Shown one piece after another: positions 6,945 to 14,844 of a stretch of 42,939 nucleotides of DNA. Under the pieces are notes generated by a model, which was not told the DNA's origin, ran no database searches, and was given only the letters and a program-made list of their open reading frames with translations. The first letter of the stretch is position 1. Each line of letters begins with the position of its first letter. The stretch is from Rhodobiaceae bacterium (GTDB lineage Bacteria > Pseudomonadota > Alphaproteobacteria > Parvibaculales > Parvibaculaceae): positions 1-42,939 of the forward strand of contig JAAWWE010000017.1 of NCBI GenBank assembly GCA_021404525.1. The letters run 5' to 3'. The position numbers and the translations under genes are program-made.

Positions 6945-7213
6945 ACACCGCCATCACGTCGCTGCCTTGCGAGTTTCTTTGTTTCATCTGCTGACCGCGT
7001 GACGGTTTTGCCGTCCTGTACCTGTTGCAGCCGCTTTTGCAGAAACGCCTGCAATGCATGGAGTGCTTCTTCCTCGCCGATCTCGCCATTGTGAGCCGGA
7101 TCGCCAAAGGCTCTATCCAGCACAAAATCCTTGATGGATTGGCCGTTGAGGGCTGCAACGACTTTGAGCTGCTGATGCTGCTGATCAGACAGCTCAATGG
7201 ACAATCTGGGCAT
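6941..7213 (-). CDS. Antitoxin of the ParE-type toxin
   Basis: The product is 90 residues. The N-terminal segment MPRLSIELSDQQHQQLKVVA and GQSIKDFVLDRAF have the strand-helix-helix pattern of ribbon-helix-helix antitoxins, which bind their own promoter. The C-terminal half is a charged region (residues 45-90) expected to wrap the toxin. It is followed by the toxin with a 4-bp overlap. A ribosome-site-like AAGGAG is seen 7 bases before the ATG (rc of gctcctttcaag region at 7219-7227). The third tetramer array lies about 70 bp upstream, so partition and antitoxin regulation could be linked. Confidence 0.8.
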   Translation of the reverse strand: MPRLSIELSDQQHQQLKVVAALNGQSIKDFVLDRAFGDPAHNGEIGEEEALHALQAFLQKRLQQVQDGKTVTRSADETKKLARQRRDGGV

Positions 7214-7282
7214 GGTACGCTCCTTTCAAGCGTTCTTAATCTAATTGATTGGCAACAACATTACAACAAAAGTTGTATTTCT

Positions 7283-7302
7283 GAGTAAATGAGTAATTAC
7301 TC
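7283..7302. repeat. Third, short ACTC/GAGT box array
   Basis: GAGT at 7283 and 7291 and ACTC at 7299 are again 8 bp apart with AT-rich spacers; 7291-7302 forms the palindrome GAGTAATTACTC. It lies between the antitoxin promoter region and the 3' end of the resolvase gene. The phase, spacing and sequence equal those of the two other arrays, so it is probably bound by the same RHH protein. Confidence 0.6.
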
Positions 7303-7867
7303 AAGTAGAGTTTGCTATACGTTTTTGTAGCCGAGAGATCGTAGAGGCGGCTACGCCCATATCCCGGCTGATTTCACGCGCGCTATCGCCGTCAGCAAGA
7401 CGCTGCAACGCTCTTTCTTGTTGGTGGACAGTCAGAGCGCTGGGGCGGCCAAACTTCACGTTTCTTGCGCGCGCCGCTCTACGCCCATCTGCCGCGCGGC
7501 GTACAATGCGCTGACGCTCATCCTCGGCCATGGCAGAGAGCAAGGCCAGCAATCCTTGTCCTATGGGTGTCGTCAGGTCGAGATGCGGCTTGTCGAGCAC
7601 CTTGATTGCCGCGCCTCGATCCGCGATCCTTTGCATCAGCTCAATGCCATCCAGCATCGAGCGTGTCGCTCTGTCCCATTCAGCGACGATGAGCACATCT
7701 TCACTGCCAAGTCGGTCAATTGCCTTTTCAAGTTCTGGGCGACTCCTGACGTTCTTGGCCGAAGCCTTTTCCCGGAAAATCAGCTCGCAACCCGCGTCTC
7801 TCAAAGCAGCAATTTGCCGGTCAAGGTTCTGGGTTGGGGTTGAGACTCTGGCATATCCGATCAGCAT
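7301..7867 (-). CDS. Serine recombinase (resolvase/invertase family)
   Basis: The 188-residue protein begins MLIGYARVSTPTQNLDRQIA, with the nucleophile Ser9. It continues with the resolvase catalytic domain (VAEWDRATRSMLDGIELM, GLLALLSAMAEDERQRI) to about residue 135, and ends with a helix-turn-helix (SAREISRDMGVAASTISRLQ). Such enzymes resolve plasmid multimers or cointegrates or invert segments. The ATG at 7865-7867 is chosen because the family begins there; 16 further upstream codons are open but non-conserved. Its 3' end touches the third tetramer array. With partition and toxin-antitoxin genes it forms a plasmid stability module. Confidence 0.9.
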   Translation of the reverse strand: MLIGYARVSTPTQNLDRQIAALRDAGCELIFREKASAKNVRSRPELEKAIDRLGSEDVLIVAEWDRATRSMLDGIELMQRIADRGAAIKVLDKPHLDLTTPIGQGLLALLSAMAEDERQRIVRRAADGRRAARARNVKFGRPSALTVHQQERALQRLADGDSAREISRDMGVAASTISRLQKRIANST

Positions 7868-7894
7868 ACCGCTAGTGTTCGGAAACCCATCTAT

Positions 7895-7960
7895 TTTTGC
7901 AACAAGCTTTTGCAACAGGGCAGGGCGCTGATTTCATTCAGTTGTTGGGTGTGTTGCAAA
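7895..7960. repeat. Repeats upstream of the resolvase; candidate res site
   Basis: TTTTGCAACA occurs at 7895-7904 and 7908-7917, with an inverted TGTTGCAAA at 7952-7960. All lie within 100 bp upstream of the resolvase start, where resolvase binding sites are normally found. The sequence also resembles the CTGTTGCAAA end of IS6-family elements, so a transposon-end relic is an alternative. Confidence 0.4.
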
Positions 7961-8088
7961 TGTCATGACTTATGCATCGCACTGAATTTGGGAGCGTGAT
8001 TGAATCATCGGCCTGAGGTGGTTGTGCCTGTGGCGTTTTCGGTAGATCGTTGGATACAAGCGTCCACGGCGGGTTGAGCGGGATTTGC

Positions 8089-8988
8089 ATGAGCGGTCTG
8101 ATAGTTGAAATTCAGCGGAGTTGTTTGAACGAAAGCGTCCCTGTTGAATCGTTGTTGAGACGTGTGAAACTCGCCGCCACGAAGTTAAAGCTTGGTTCTT
8201 TAGAGAACTGGGTTGACGGTGAACTAAACGGGTACGCCGAGGATATTCCTCCACATAGAGTTCTTCATGGCCAGCCCGCAGCATGGAATCCAGTTCGTGG
8301 CTGGATTCCAGTTCAAACAGACAGCGCAACGATAGCAGACGCGCTTGGCACAGCCATGGTTGGGCAAGGTATTGGGGGCTTAAGAGACCTCATCGAGAGC
8401 AGTGATGGAGGCGTTTATCATTTCCCGATCCCTCCTGAAATTGTCATACAGCTCAACAAGGGGATGAGGTTCCAAACTTCCAAAATGGTTGTGCAGGTTC
8501 CCCGAGGTGGGATCGTAGGCATCCTAGATTTTGTGCGGAATATGGTGCTCGATTGGACAATCGAGATGGAGCGCAACGGTGTCATTGGGGAAGGTTTCTC
8601 CTTTGATGCCCAAGAGGTTGAGAACGCAAAGGCTGTTATGACGACGTTTAACATTGGAAAGATCGATAATTTTGCGGGTAACATGGGTACAGGAAACACA
8701 GCGGGCGACATCTCCCTGACCGCTAAAAATGTTTCTGAGATCAAAGAGACCATGCAAAAGCTGCGGGACGCGGCTCCGAGTTTGGTTGAAGCTGGCGCAG
8801 ATGAAGACCTGCCAGACATCATTGATGCTGTGGTCATTGAAGCTGAAAAGCCTACGCCAGAAGTGAAACGACTAAGAAGTCTGACGCAAGACGTTCGAAC
8901 CGCACTTGCTGGCGCTGCCGGTAATCTTACGGCGGAAGGAGCGATGGCTCTTATTGGTGGTGTCCTGCGCATCCTCGGCGGTGGATGA
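8089..8988 (+). CDS. AbiTii-domain protein (abortive-infection association)
   Basis: The 299-residue product starts MSGLIVEIQRSCLNESVPVE and has the AbiTii pattern in its first ~60 residues (SLLRRVKLAATKLKLGSLENWVDGELNGY). A middle domain carries HGQPAAWNPVRGWIPVQ and a helical segment (VGILDFVRNMVLDWTIEMER). The C-terminus ends in a Gly-rich hydrophobic helix. The family is named after abortive-infection phage defence, but its mechanism is, to my knowledge, not settled. The gene stands alone in the plus orientation between resolvase and repA remnants, with clearly lower GC than the catabolic genes, which suggests recent acquisition. Start at 8089 chosen by family match, with GCGGGA upstream. 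Confidence 0.75.
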   Translation: MSGLIVEIQRSCLNESVPVESLLRRVKLAATKLKLGSLENWVDGELNGYAEDIPPHRVLHGQPAAWNPVRGWIPVQTDSATIADALGTAMVGQGIGGLRDLIESSDGGVYHFPIPPEIVIQLNKGMRFQTSKMVVQVPRGGIVGILDFVRNMVLDWTIEMERNGVIGEGFSFDAQEVENAKAVMTTFNIGKIDNFAGNMGTGNTAGDISLTAKNVSEIKETMQKLRDAAPSLVEAGADEDLPDIIDAVVIEAEKPTPEVKRLRSLTQDVRTALAGAAGNLTAEGAMALIGGVLRILGGG

Positions 8989-9096
8989 CTTAAGTAGGGA
9001 TTTCGAATCTGCGAGTGGGCGGTAAAAGCGCATAGGCTTTGTATGTTTATCGAGCCTCCCCCCGAAGCATTCTGCAGGGAAACCCTGAATCGTTCG

Positions 9097-9850
9097 CTAC
9101 GATCCAGCGGCTTCTCTTGCCCGTTTCTTACAGAAGCCGAGAAAGGCCGCATCGATGCTGCGCGGCGGCTCTTTCTGTTCCAGCGCAAAACCCCGCCAGT
9201 CATTGTAGAGCATGTAGATATCTAAACCGGGTGCCGCGCGGCGCGCTTTCTCGATCAGGGTAGGGGAGGGCGTAGCAGGCAGTGAGCTGCCCCCCAAGTC
9301 GAGCTGGCCTTGACGCTTCGCATCCTGCCCGCCGCGTTTGGCAAAAATCACATTCTGATCGTCGAGCTGCATCTCATAGTCTGGCACGTTGTCGGCCTCA
9401 ATCACTTGCTTGAGGAAGAAGCGGAACTTCTTGGCAGGGGAGTTGCTGCCCACCTTGTTTTGCAGCTTATCAATGCCGATGATGAAGGGCTTTCTCTGAT
9501 CACCGACATGCTTGCGGGCCAGTTCTTACAGCCGCCGTTCTAGCGGCCTGCGCAGCCGAAAATAATCCCGGCTGATTGACAGCACTTCCATGCTTTTAAC
9601 CGCGCGGAACGTCCAGTCAGACAGCTTGATTTCAACGCGTGTCATGCGGCCAAAGGCGCTTTCCTCGCCCTCTTCGTCGCGCCGGACGATCTTGAAACTG
9701 TCTATCAGGCCGAAGCCGCCGACAGCCTCGCCCAGATCGCTGAAAGCACCGTCGAGAGTTTTGGCCCGCGCCAGGCGGATCTTTGTGAGCAGGAGCTTCT
9801 CGACCGATGTGCGGCGATTGCCAACGGCACCGCGCAGAGCCGCGACTGTT
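9097..9850 (-). pseudogene. Plasmid replication initiator RepA, N-truncated, with internal stop
   Basis: Minus-strand translation matches plasmid RepA (RPA-type) initiators: SVEKLLLTKIRLARAK, FGRMTRVEIKLSDWTF, VLSISRDYFRLRRPLERRL, then ELARKHVGDQRKPFIIGIDK and NSPAKKFRFFLKQVIEADN to a stop at 9097-9099. Between RRL and ELARK, at 9526-9528, a TAA stands where relatives carry Tyr; the frame is unchanged on both sides, so this is a single-codon nonsense change. The N-terminal part is missing. Family similarity ends around 9850, and the upstream codons to 9957 overlap a different gene fragment on the other strand. The protein is therefore dead, and replication would need another initiator. Confidence 0.75.
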
Positions 9851-10005
9851 CCGTTCTGGCACCACAGGGGCAGGGGATGTCCTATGCCTGCGCGGGTGAG
9901 CCTTTCCTGATCCATATCGAGACGGCCGAAACCTTTATCATTATCGACGTGCTGCATTCCCGCAGCGATCTGCCGACCCGGATCGCGCGTCTGACCATGC
10001 TTTGA
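9850..10005 (+). pseudogene. C-terminal fragment resembling a ParE/RelE-type toxin
   Basis: A plus-strand open frame ends at 10003-10005. Its last ~45 residues (EPFLIHIETAETFIIIDVLH, SRSDLPTRIARL) resemble the final strands and ...HSRxDLP tail of ParE/RelE-type toxins. No start or N-terminal half is present, because the frame runs into the repA remnant. The junction near 9850 marks a rearrangement that joined plasmid DNA to the catabolic region. Similarity is from memory and the fragment is short. Confidence 0.4.
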
Positions 10006-10080
10006 GATGGGGAAAGGCGCGGCGCACTAAGCCGCGCGGCGGATGTTCTGGCCGATGTGATGGAGAACCGTCTCTGTGGG

Positions 10081-11733
10081 TCAGTCCCGCAGCTTGACCG
10101 GCCCAAGTTCTGCAAAGGCGTCAACTGGACAGGGGTTGTCGGCAAGGGACGTCCCGCCCAGATGCCGGATGATCCCGGCCACCGCATTGAGAGAAGTCTG
10201 CACCGCCCCCTCGACCCACGCCGGGGTCCAGCTCACGCCATCGCCCGCGATGAAGATACCACGTTCGGCCGGGGGCATGTCGTCCTGGACGAAATGGCCA
10301 AACATACGGTGGTTGTAGCGGTAATGACCCGGCAGGGCGCCTTTGAACGCGCCCAGGAAGTTCTGGTCAGCCTCCCAGCTGACGGTGATCGGATCGCCAA
10401 GGATATGGCTGCGGATATCGACATCCGGATAGATCTGTTTCAACGCCGACAGCGCCAGATCCACCCGGCGCTCGACCGGCAGGGGCAAAACCTTCAACGC
10501 GTCGGTCATCCAGGAATAGCTCAGACACATGACCGAGGGCTTGCCCGGCCCGTTGTCAAAAAGATAGGTGCCGCGCGTCATCCGATCCGTCAGGGTCATC
10601 GACATCACGTCGCGGCCCGTTGCGGGATCTTTGTCCTTCCAGAACGGTCGGTCGACCATCACGAAGGTCTTGGCCGCCTGCATATAGCGGGTCCGGTCCA
10701 GCGCCATCCAGAGTTCCTGGGCAAAAAGTGCCTCTTCGGTGTCGATCTGGGTCGAGAGAAGGTGGCTTTGACAAGTGGCCAGCACAGCATCGAACGCATC
10801 GGCGCGTCCCCACTGATCGGTGACCTCGATCTGGCCGCTTGCCAGGCGCCGGATCCGGACAGCCCCGGACCGTGTGGCGCCACCATTCAGTGCGCAAAGC
10901 GTCGTGCCTTTGGGCCAATGCACCAGCATCTCCGGCGCGTGGGTCCAAAGCTGGCGCGGCATCCGTTCAGCGCCGCCGATCAGATAGCGTTGGTGATCGT
11001 CGCACTCCGTGACATTGACCCGCAGGATTTCAAGCATCGAGTTCGGAAAATCGGAATCCCACCCGCCGGTGCCGAACCCGACCTGCCCGAACACCTCGCG
11101 ATGATGGAAGGACAAGGCCTGAAAGGCCTCGGACGAAGCCACGAAATCATAAAAGGTGCGTTCATCCCAGGCGGCGACGAGCGGGTTCCAGATCCCTTTG
11201 ATGCGAGCGGCATCGCGGTTGCGAATGGCCTGTTTCAGGGCCCCGAAATTCGCGCCATCCTCCAGCGCCCGATCATAAGCCTGCGCCACCTCGCGAAAAA
11301 GCGGCGGCAGATCGTCGAGGGTGCGCGCGTAATGGCTCTGACCCAACAGGTCGATGACCGTCGATCCCGCAGCGGGTGTCAGGGGGTTTGGAAAGGGCGC
11401 ACTCTCGATCCCCAGCATATCGACATAGTGAAAAAATCCGGTGGAAGAGATGGGAAAGCGCATGCCGCCCAGCTCGGCAATGACGTCTTCGGCCCCCTCG
11501 AACGGTTGCGAGCGCAGCCGCCCACCGAACTGGCCTGCCTCGAAAAGGATCGGCTGCACGCCAAGCCTCATCAGCTCATAGCCCGCGATCACGCCTGCCG
11601 CACCCGCACCGATGATGGCCACCTGCACCCCGTGGACGCTGTCCGGCAGGGTGCCCAGACCGGCAGGGTGGCGGATCCAATCGTCATAGGCAAAGGGAAA
11701 ATCGGGGCCGAAAACGGTAACTGGTCTGGTCAT
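10081..11733 (-). CDS. davB: L-lysine 2-monooxygenase (DavB-type flavin amine oxidase)
   Basis: DavB decarboxylates and oxygenates L-lysine to 5-aminopentanamide. The 550 residues follow Pseudomonas DavB along the full length: FGPDFPFAYDDWIRHPAGLG at the start, the FAD dinucleotide motif VAIIGAGAAGVIAGYELMR (about residues 38-56), ELGGMRFPIS, VFGQVGFGTGGWDSDFPNSM, and ERGIFIAGDGVSWTPAWVEG near the C-terminus. Tryptophan 2-monooxygenase is a relative, but the DavA-type amidase directly upstream supports the lysine route. AGGA lies 6 bases before the ATG. The gap to davA is only 6 bp. It is the last gene of the minus-strand operon rpiR-ligase-davA-davB. Actual substrate could be another basic amino acid. 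Confidence 0.85.
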   Translation of the reverse strand: MTRPVTVFGPDFPFAYDDWIRHPAGLGTLPDSVHGVQVAIIGAGAAGVIAGYELMRLGVQPILFEAGQFGGRLRSQPFEGAEDVIAELGGMRFPISSTGFFHYVDMLGIESAPFPNPLTPAAGSTVIDLLGQSHYARTLDDLPPLFREVAQAYDRALEDGANFGALKQAIRNRDAARIKGIWNPLVAAWDERTFYDFVASSEAFQALSFHHREVFGQVGFGTGGWDSDFPNSMLEILRVNVTECDDHQRYLIGGAERMPRQLWTHAPEMLVHWPKGTTLCALNGGATRSGAVRIRRLASGQIEVTDQWGRADAFDAVLATCQSHLLSTQIDTEEALFAQELWMALDRTRYMQAAKTFVMVDRPFWKDKDPATGRDVMSMTLTDRMTRGTYLFDNGPGKPSVMCLSYSWMTDALKVLPLPVERRVDLALSALKQIYPDVDIRSHILGDPITVSWEADQNFLGAFKGALPGHYRYNHRMFGHFVQDDMPPAERGIFIAGDGVSWTPAWVEGAVQTSLNAVAGIIRHLGGTSLADNPCPVDAFAELGPVKLRD

Positions 11734-11739
11734 GTTATC

Positions 11740-12516
11740 CTAATAAAGGTCGCTGCGCCGATCATGGAGATGCGTCTGTGTTTCGCGCGTCTGGATCAGC
11801 GCGGCGCGGTCGAGCTCGGCAAAAAGGAGCGTTTGGGCCGTCCCATCCGCGCGGGCAAGATCGGCGCCGTCCGGGCCGCAAAGACATGACAGGCCATTAT
11901 AGTCAAACCTGCCTTCGCGCCCGACGTAATTGCAATAGGCCACGAAAAGCGCGTTTTCCTCGGCCCGTGCGGGGACTAACCGGGTGGCGACGCTGTCAAA
12001 CGGGGCCATGTTCGCGGTGGGAGTCAGGATAAGATCGGCCTCGTTCCGGGCCAGCGCGCGGGCCAGCTCGGGGAACTCGATATCATAACAGATGGCAAGC
12101 GACACGCGCCACCCGGCGAGCATGAATACGTCCGAAAGGGCCCGGCCGGGTGCGAACTGGTCCCTGTCCACCTGACCAAAGAGATGGGTCTTGTGATAGC
12201 GCGCCCGCTCCGCGCCGGTTGCATCTAGCGCCACACAGCTGTTGAACGGGCGCGGCGCACCGGGCAGGGGCAGACCCGCAACGAGGGCGATGCCCGTGGT
12301 CCGCGCGATCTCTGCAAGCGCTGCTAGAATGCGCTCGGCCTCCGAGGCGTGGGCCGCGACCGCCTCCGCGCCGATGTTATAGCCACCTATGGCCATTTCC
12401 GGCGTCAGCAACAGATCTGCACCAGCTTGCGCGGCCTGATCCGCCGCCTCGGCAAGCGCGTCGAGCGCGGCGGCCACATCCGAGCGGGGCCGGGTCTGCC
12501 ACAGCGCGATTTTCAC
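11740..12516 (-). CDS. davA: 5-aminopentanamidase-like nitrilase-superfamily amidase (DavA)
   Basis: The 258-residue protein has the nitrilase-superfamily triad: Glu40 (LLLTPEMAIGGYN), Lys109 (RYHKTHLFG) and Cys143 (AICYDIEFPE). In the lysine route DavA hydrolyses 5-aminopentanamide to 5-aminovalerate and ammonia. Length and motif layout fit the small amidase branch, not true nitrilases. The start codon is GTG (12514-12516), 15 bp after the ligase stop; no earlier in-frame start fits. Its position directly before davB argues that the pair works consecutively. Substrate specificity is inferred from the pair, since this superfamily branch also hydrolyses other amides. Confidence 0.8.
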   Translation of the reverse strand: MKIALWQTRPRSDVAAALDALAEAADQAAQAGADLLLTPEMAIGGYNIGAEAVAAHASEAERILAALAEIARTTGIALVAGLPLPGAPRPFNSCVALDATGAERARYHKTHLFGQVDRDQFAPGRALSDVFMLAGWRVSLAICYDIEFPELARALARNEADLILTPTANMAPFDSVATRLVPARAEENALFVAYCNYVGREGRFDYNGLSCLCGPDGADLARADGTAQTLLFAELDRAALIQTRETQTHLHDRRSDLY

Positions 12517-12531
12517 CCAACGGTCCGTCTG

Positions 12532-13839
12532 TCAGTAGGTTTCAGCATAGGCCGCACAGGTTGCCTCCAGATCCATATCGGCGGTATAGGCGATTTCCGC
12601 CGCTTTGTGGGCACGATAAACGGGCGCGAAGTCTTTGGGAAACCAGCCTGTCGCGATGCTGCTCTGCTCAAATGCATCCAGCGCTGCGGGCAGGGAGGAC
12701 GGCAACCGGGAAAAGCCGCGCGCGGCGAGATCCGCGGGCGAGAGGAGGGACAGATCCTCCTGGCTGGCGGCAGGCGCGGTCAACCCATCCTCGATCCCCT
12801 GGCAACCGGCATGTACCACAGCGGCCAGCGCCAGATGTGGGCAGGCTGCGGCATCCGCCGCCCGGTATTCGATATTGAACTGCCGGGCGATCGCGGTGGG
12901 TTCCTTGGCTGTGACCGGGCAGATCCGCAGCGATGCTTCGCGGTCGCGAAAGCCCAGGTTGTTATAGGCCGCTGACCAACGATGCGGGGTCAGCCGCTCA
13001 TATGAGATGACCGAAGGGGCGGTCAGCGCCACGATGTTGGGTAAATAGGCGAGGACACCCGCAGCGAACCCATCGGTGAGCTTGGACATGCCGCAGGGCC
13101 CGTCTGGATCATAGGTCAGCGGCTTGCCTGCGTCATCGACAAAGCTGAGGTGAATGTGAACCCCATTGCCCACCGAAGCAGTGTCGAGGATAGGGGCAAA
13201 GGTTGCCTCCTCTCCTGCCGCGCGCGCGGCAGAGCGGGTCAGCTCACGCAGGATAACAGCCGCGTCGGCGGCGCGCAGGCCGATTTCGGGAGCGATCACG
13301 ACCTCGAACTGATTGGGTCCGTATTCCTTCATGATGCTGTCCGGCGTCAGCCCGGCTGCGTGCAGCGCGCCCATCAGGGTTTCTTGCAAGGCGCGTTGTG
13401 CTTCGAACCCGGCCCGTCCAAACCCCTGGTAGGGCAGGCCGCCGCCCTTGAGCTGAAACTCATGTTCAAAGGCAGACAGCAGCCGCGCGTCGGAAAGCGC
13501 ATGCAGCCGTGCAAGCGCGGTGCGCAGAATATGCCGGGTGCAGAAATCCCAAGGGTCGCCGTCCAGGGTAACGATATCGCCCAGCATGAAATGCTCAGGC
13601 ACTCCCGCGCCGAATGCCTGATGCACCTCGGCCTGGGGATCCGGCACCAACAACAGATCGCCAAGCGATCCGAACGGGCTGTCGCCAATACCGTCAAAGC
13701 AGTTGATCTGCACATTTGTCGGCACCCAACCGACACCCCGGGTCAGGCGCCGCTCCAACTGGTCGGCAGGGAATGCCTTGCCGCGCACTTTGCCCGCGAT
13801 ATCGCAGGTGGCGGCAAAGATCAGTGGCATGGGTGTCAT
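12532..13839 (-). CDS. Glutamine-synthetase-family ligase (gamma-glutamyl-amine type)
   Basis: The 435 residues carry GS catalytic-domain motifs: FEHEFQLKG (metal-binding Glu), the ATP-site region NGVHIHLSFVD, and a segment with RLTPHRWSAAYNNLG and FNIEYRAADAAACPHLALAA. It lacks the classical Tyr-adenylylation loop region of GlnA and is similar in size to PuuA-type gamma-glutamylpolyamine synthetases and related ligases that put glutamate on amines. Start is ATG 13839, overlapping the RpiR stop (ATGA), so the two are coupled. In an operon with davA and davB, a ligase could gamma-glutamylate 5-aminovalerate or the starting amine (inference). An assimilatory GS role is unlikely because of context. 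Confidence 0.75.
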   Translation of the reverse strand: MTPMPLIFAATCDIAGKVRGKAFPADQLERRLTRGVGWVPTNVQINCFDGIGDSPFGSLGDLLLVPDPQAEVHQAFGAGVPEHFMLGDIVTLDGDPWDFCTRHILRTALARLHALSDARLLSAFEHEFQLKGGGLPYQGFGRAGFEAQRALQETLMGALHAAGLTPDSIMKEYGPNQFEVVIAPEIGLRAADAAVILRELTRSAARAAGEEATFAPILDTASVGNGVHIHLSFVDDAGKPLTYDPDGPCGMSKLTDGFAAGVLAYLPNIVALTAPSVISYERLTPHRWSAAYNNLGFRDREASLRICPVTAKEPTAIARQFNIEYRAADAAACPHLALAAVVHAGCQGIEDGLTAPAASQEDLSLLSPADLAARGFSRLPSSLPAALDAFEQSSIATGWFPKDFAPVYRAHKAAEIAYTADMDLEATCAAYAETY

Positions 13840-14693
13840 TCTGGCGTATCCTTTCCAGTGATGCGGAGCCTGTCCCAAGTCTCGATCCGGGTGCGGGTCT
13901 GATCCCAGTTATGTTCGGCAATCTGGGTCACGATCGCCTCGGTCACCGCCAGCGCCGAGGAGTAGGTGTCCCAGAGCGTGCCGGATTCAATCGGCACCGC
14001 CAGCACCTCGGAGGCATGGCGCGCCACTGGAGAGATCCATTTGTCCGTCATCACGATAACGCGCGCGCCCCGTTCGGCATTTGCAACCCGGGCAAGCTCG
14101 GCCAGAGCGGGCTGGTAGCGGCGAAAATCCACAAGAAAGAAGACATCCCCCTGTTTCATGCGCAGCAGGTATTCGGGCCAGCCCTCTGGGTTCTGGGGCA
14201 GGTGAAAGACACTGGCGCGGGATTGGCGCAGATGGAACGACAGATGCGAGGCGATGGTGTCGCTGATCCGCCCGCCCAACACATAGACGCTGCGCTTGGG
14301 CTCAGAGAGCATCCCGCAGATCCGGCCAAACTGATCCTCGGTGATCGCGTCACCGGCAATGGCCATCTGCGCGCTGGCCTTGGCCAGGAAATCGTTCAGA
14401 TAGCTGCCCTCGACATGTCGGCCACCGGCATGAACATCGACCGGGCTGCGGTCGCCCTGTTTCAACTCGGCGATCAGAATGCGCTGAAATTCCTGATATC
14501 CCGACAATCCGATCTTGGTCATGAACCGGGAAATCGACGGCGCCGACACCTCGGACCGGCGCGCAAGATCCTGGATCGAGGAGAGGCCCGCATAGGGGTA
14601 ATCCGACAGGATCGCCGCAGCCAGCTTTCTCTCTCCGGCGGTCAGGGTCCCCGACGCGGTTTCAATTCTGTCCTTGACCAATGGTTCAGACAT
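13836..14693 (-). CDS. RpiR-family transcriptional regulator
   Basis: The 285-residue regulator has the N-terminal RpiR helix-turn-helix (residues ~1-75; LARRSEVSAPSISRFMTKIG is the recognition segment) and a C-terminal SIS domain (about 115-245, with VYVLGGRISDTIASHL and VIVMTDKWISPVARHASEVL). SIS domains usually bind phosphosugars, but RpiR proteins also control amine and amino-acid genes. It heads the operon ending in davB, with the GS-like gene overlapping by 4 bp. The start has GGGAGG 5 bases upstream. A palindrome in the divergent intergenic region (14729-14739) is a likely operator, so it probably controls both the davBA operon and the opposite amidohydrolase operon. Confidence 0.85.
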   Translation of the reverse strand: MSEPLVKDRIETASGTLTAGERKLAAAILSDYPYAGLSSIQDLARRSEVSAPSISRFMTKIGLSGYQEFQRILIAELKQGDRSPVDVHAGGRHVEGSYLNDFLAKASAQMAIAGDAITEDQFGRICGMLSEPKRSVYVLGGRISDTIASHLSFHLRQSRASVFHLPQNPEGWPEYLLRMKQGDVFFLVDFRRYQPALAELARVANAERGARVIVMTDKWISPVARHASEVLAVPIESGTLWDTYSSALAVTEAIVTQIAEHNWDQTRTRIETWDRLRITGKDTPE

Positions 14694-14728
14694 GCACCCT
14701 CCCGGATTTTGATAGACTGTTTATGAAA

Positions 14729-14739
14729 TGAAATTTTCA
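14729..14739. promoter_or_regulatory. Candidate RpiR operator in divergent promoter region
   Basis: TGAAATTTTCA forms an odd palindrome (arms TGAAA/TTTCA), with an additional TGAAA directly before it, 36 bases upstream of the rpiR start. RpiR family sites commonly contain GAAA...TTTC half sites. A possible -35 TTGACT at 14755-14760 points towards the plus-strand operon, but its -10 (around 14778) is weak. Confidence 0.4.
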
Positions 14740-14844
14740 GTCAATAAAAAATAGTTGACTCTGGAAAAAATTATTCGCTCTATTCGTGGGGTGAACGGAG
14801 GCCGCGAATGGACCGACCTGCCCCTGGAATGCTGGACATCGCGT

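Noticed and set aside
9526..9528. Programmed recoding of the TAA inside repA
   Set aside because: No stimulatory structure or slip sequence noticed, the N-terminus is also missing, and plain inactivation explains both.
10001..10080. Terminator after davB from the GAGAACCGTCTC near-palindrome
   Set aside because: The stem is very short, without a loop or U run, so no terminator can be supported.
10081..11733. Tryptophan 2-monooxygenase (auxin synthesis) as the function of the flavin oxidase
   Set aside because: The family is related, but the full-length pattern and the adjacent DavA-type amidase fit the lysine pair better; no indoleacetamide hydrolase of the amidase-signature family is present.
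10057..11889. 610-codon open frame on the plus strand opposite davB
   Set aside because: High-GC antisense frame exactly over a gene with full-length DavB similarity; its residues (many Gly, Arg, His, Asp with no domain pattern) look like a shadow.
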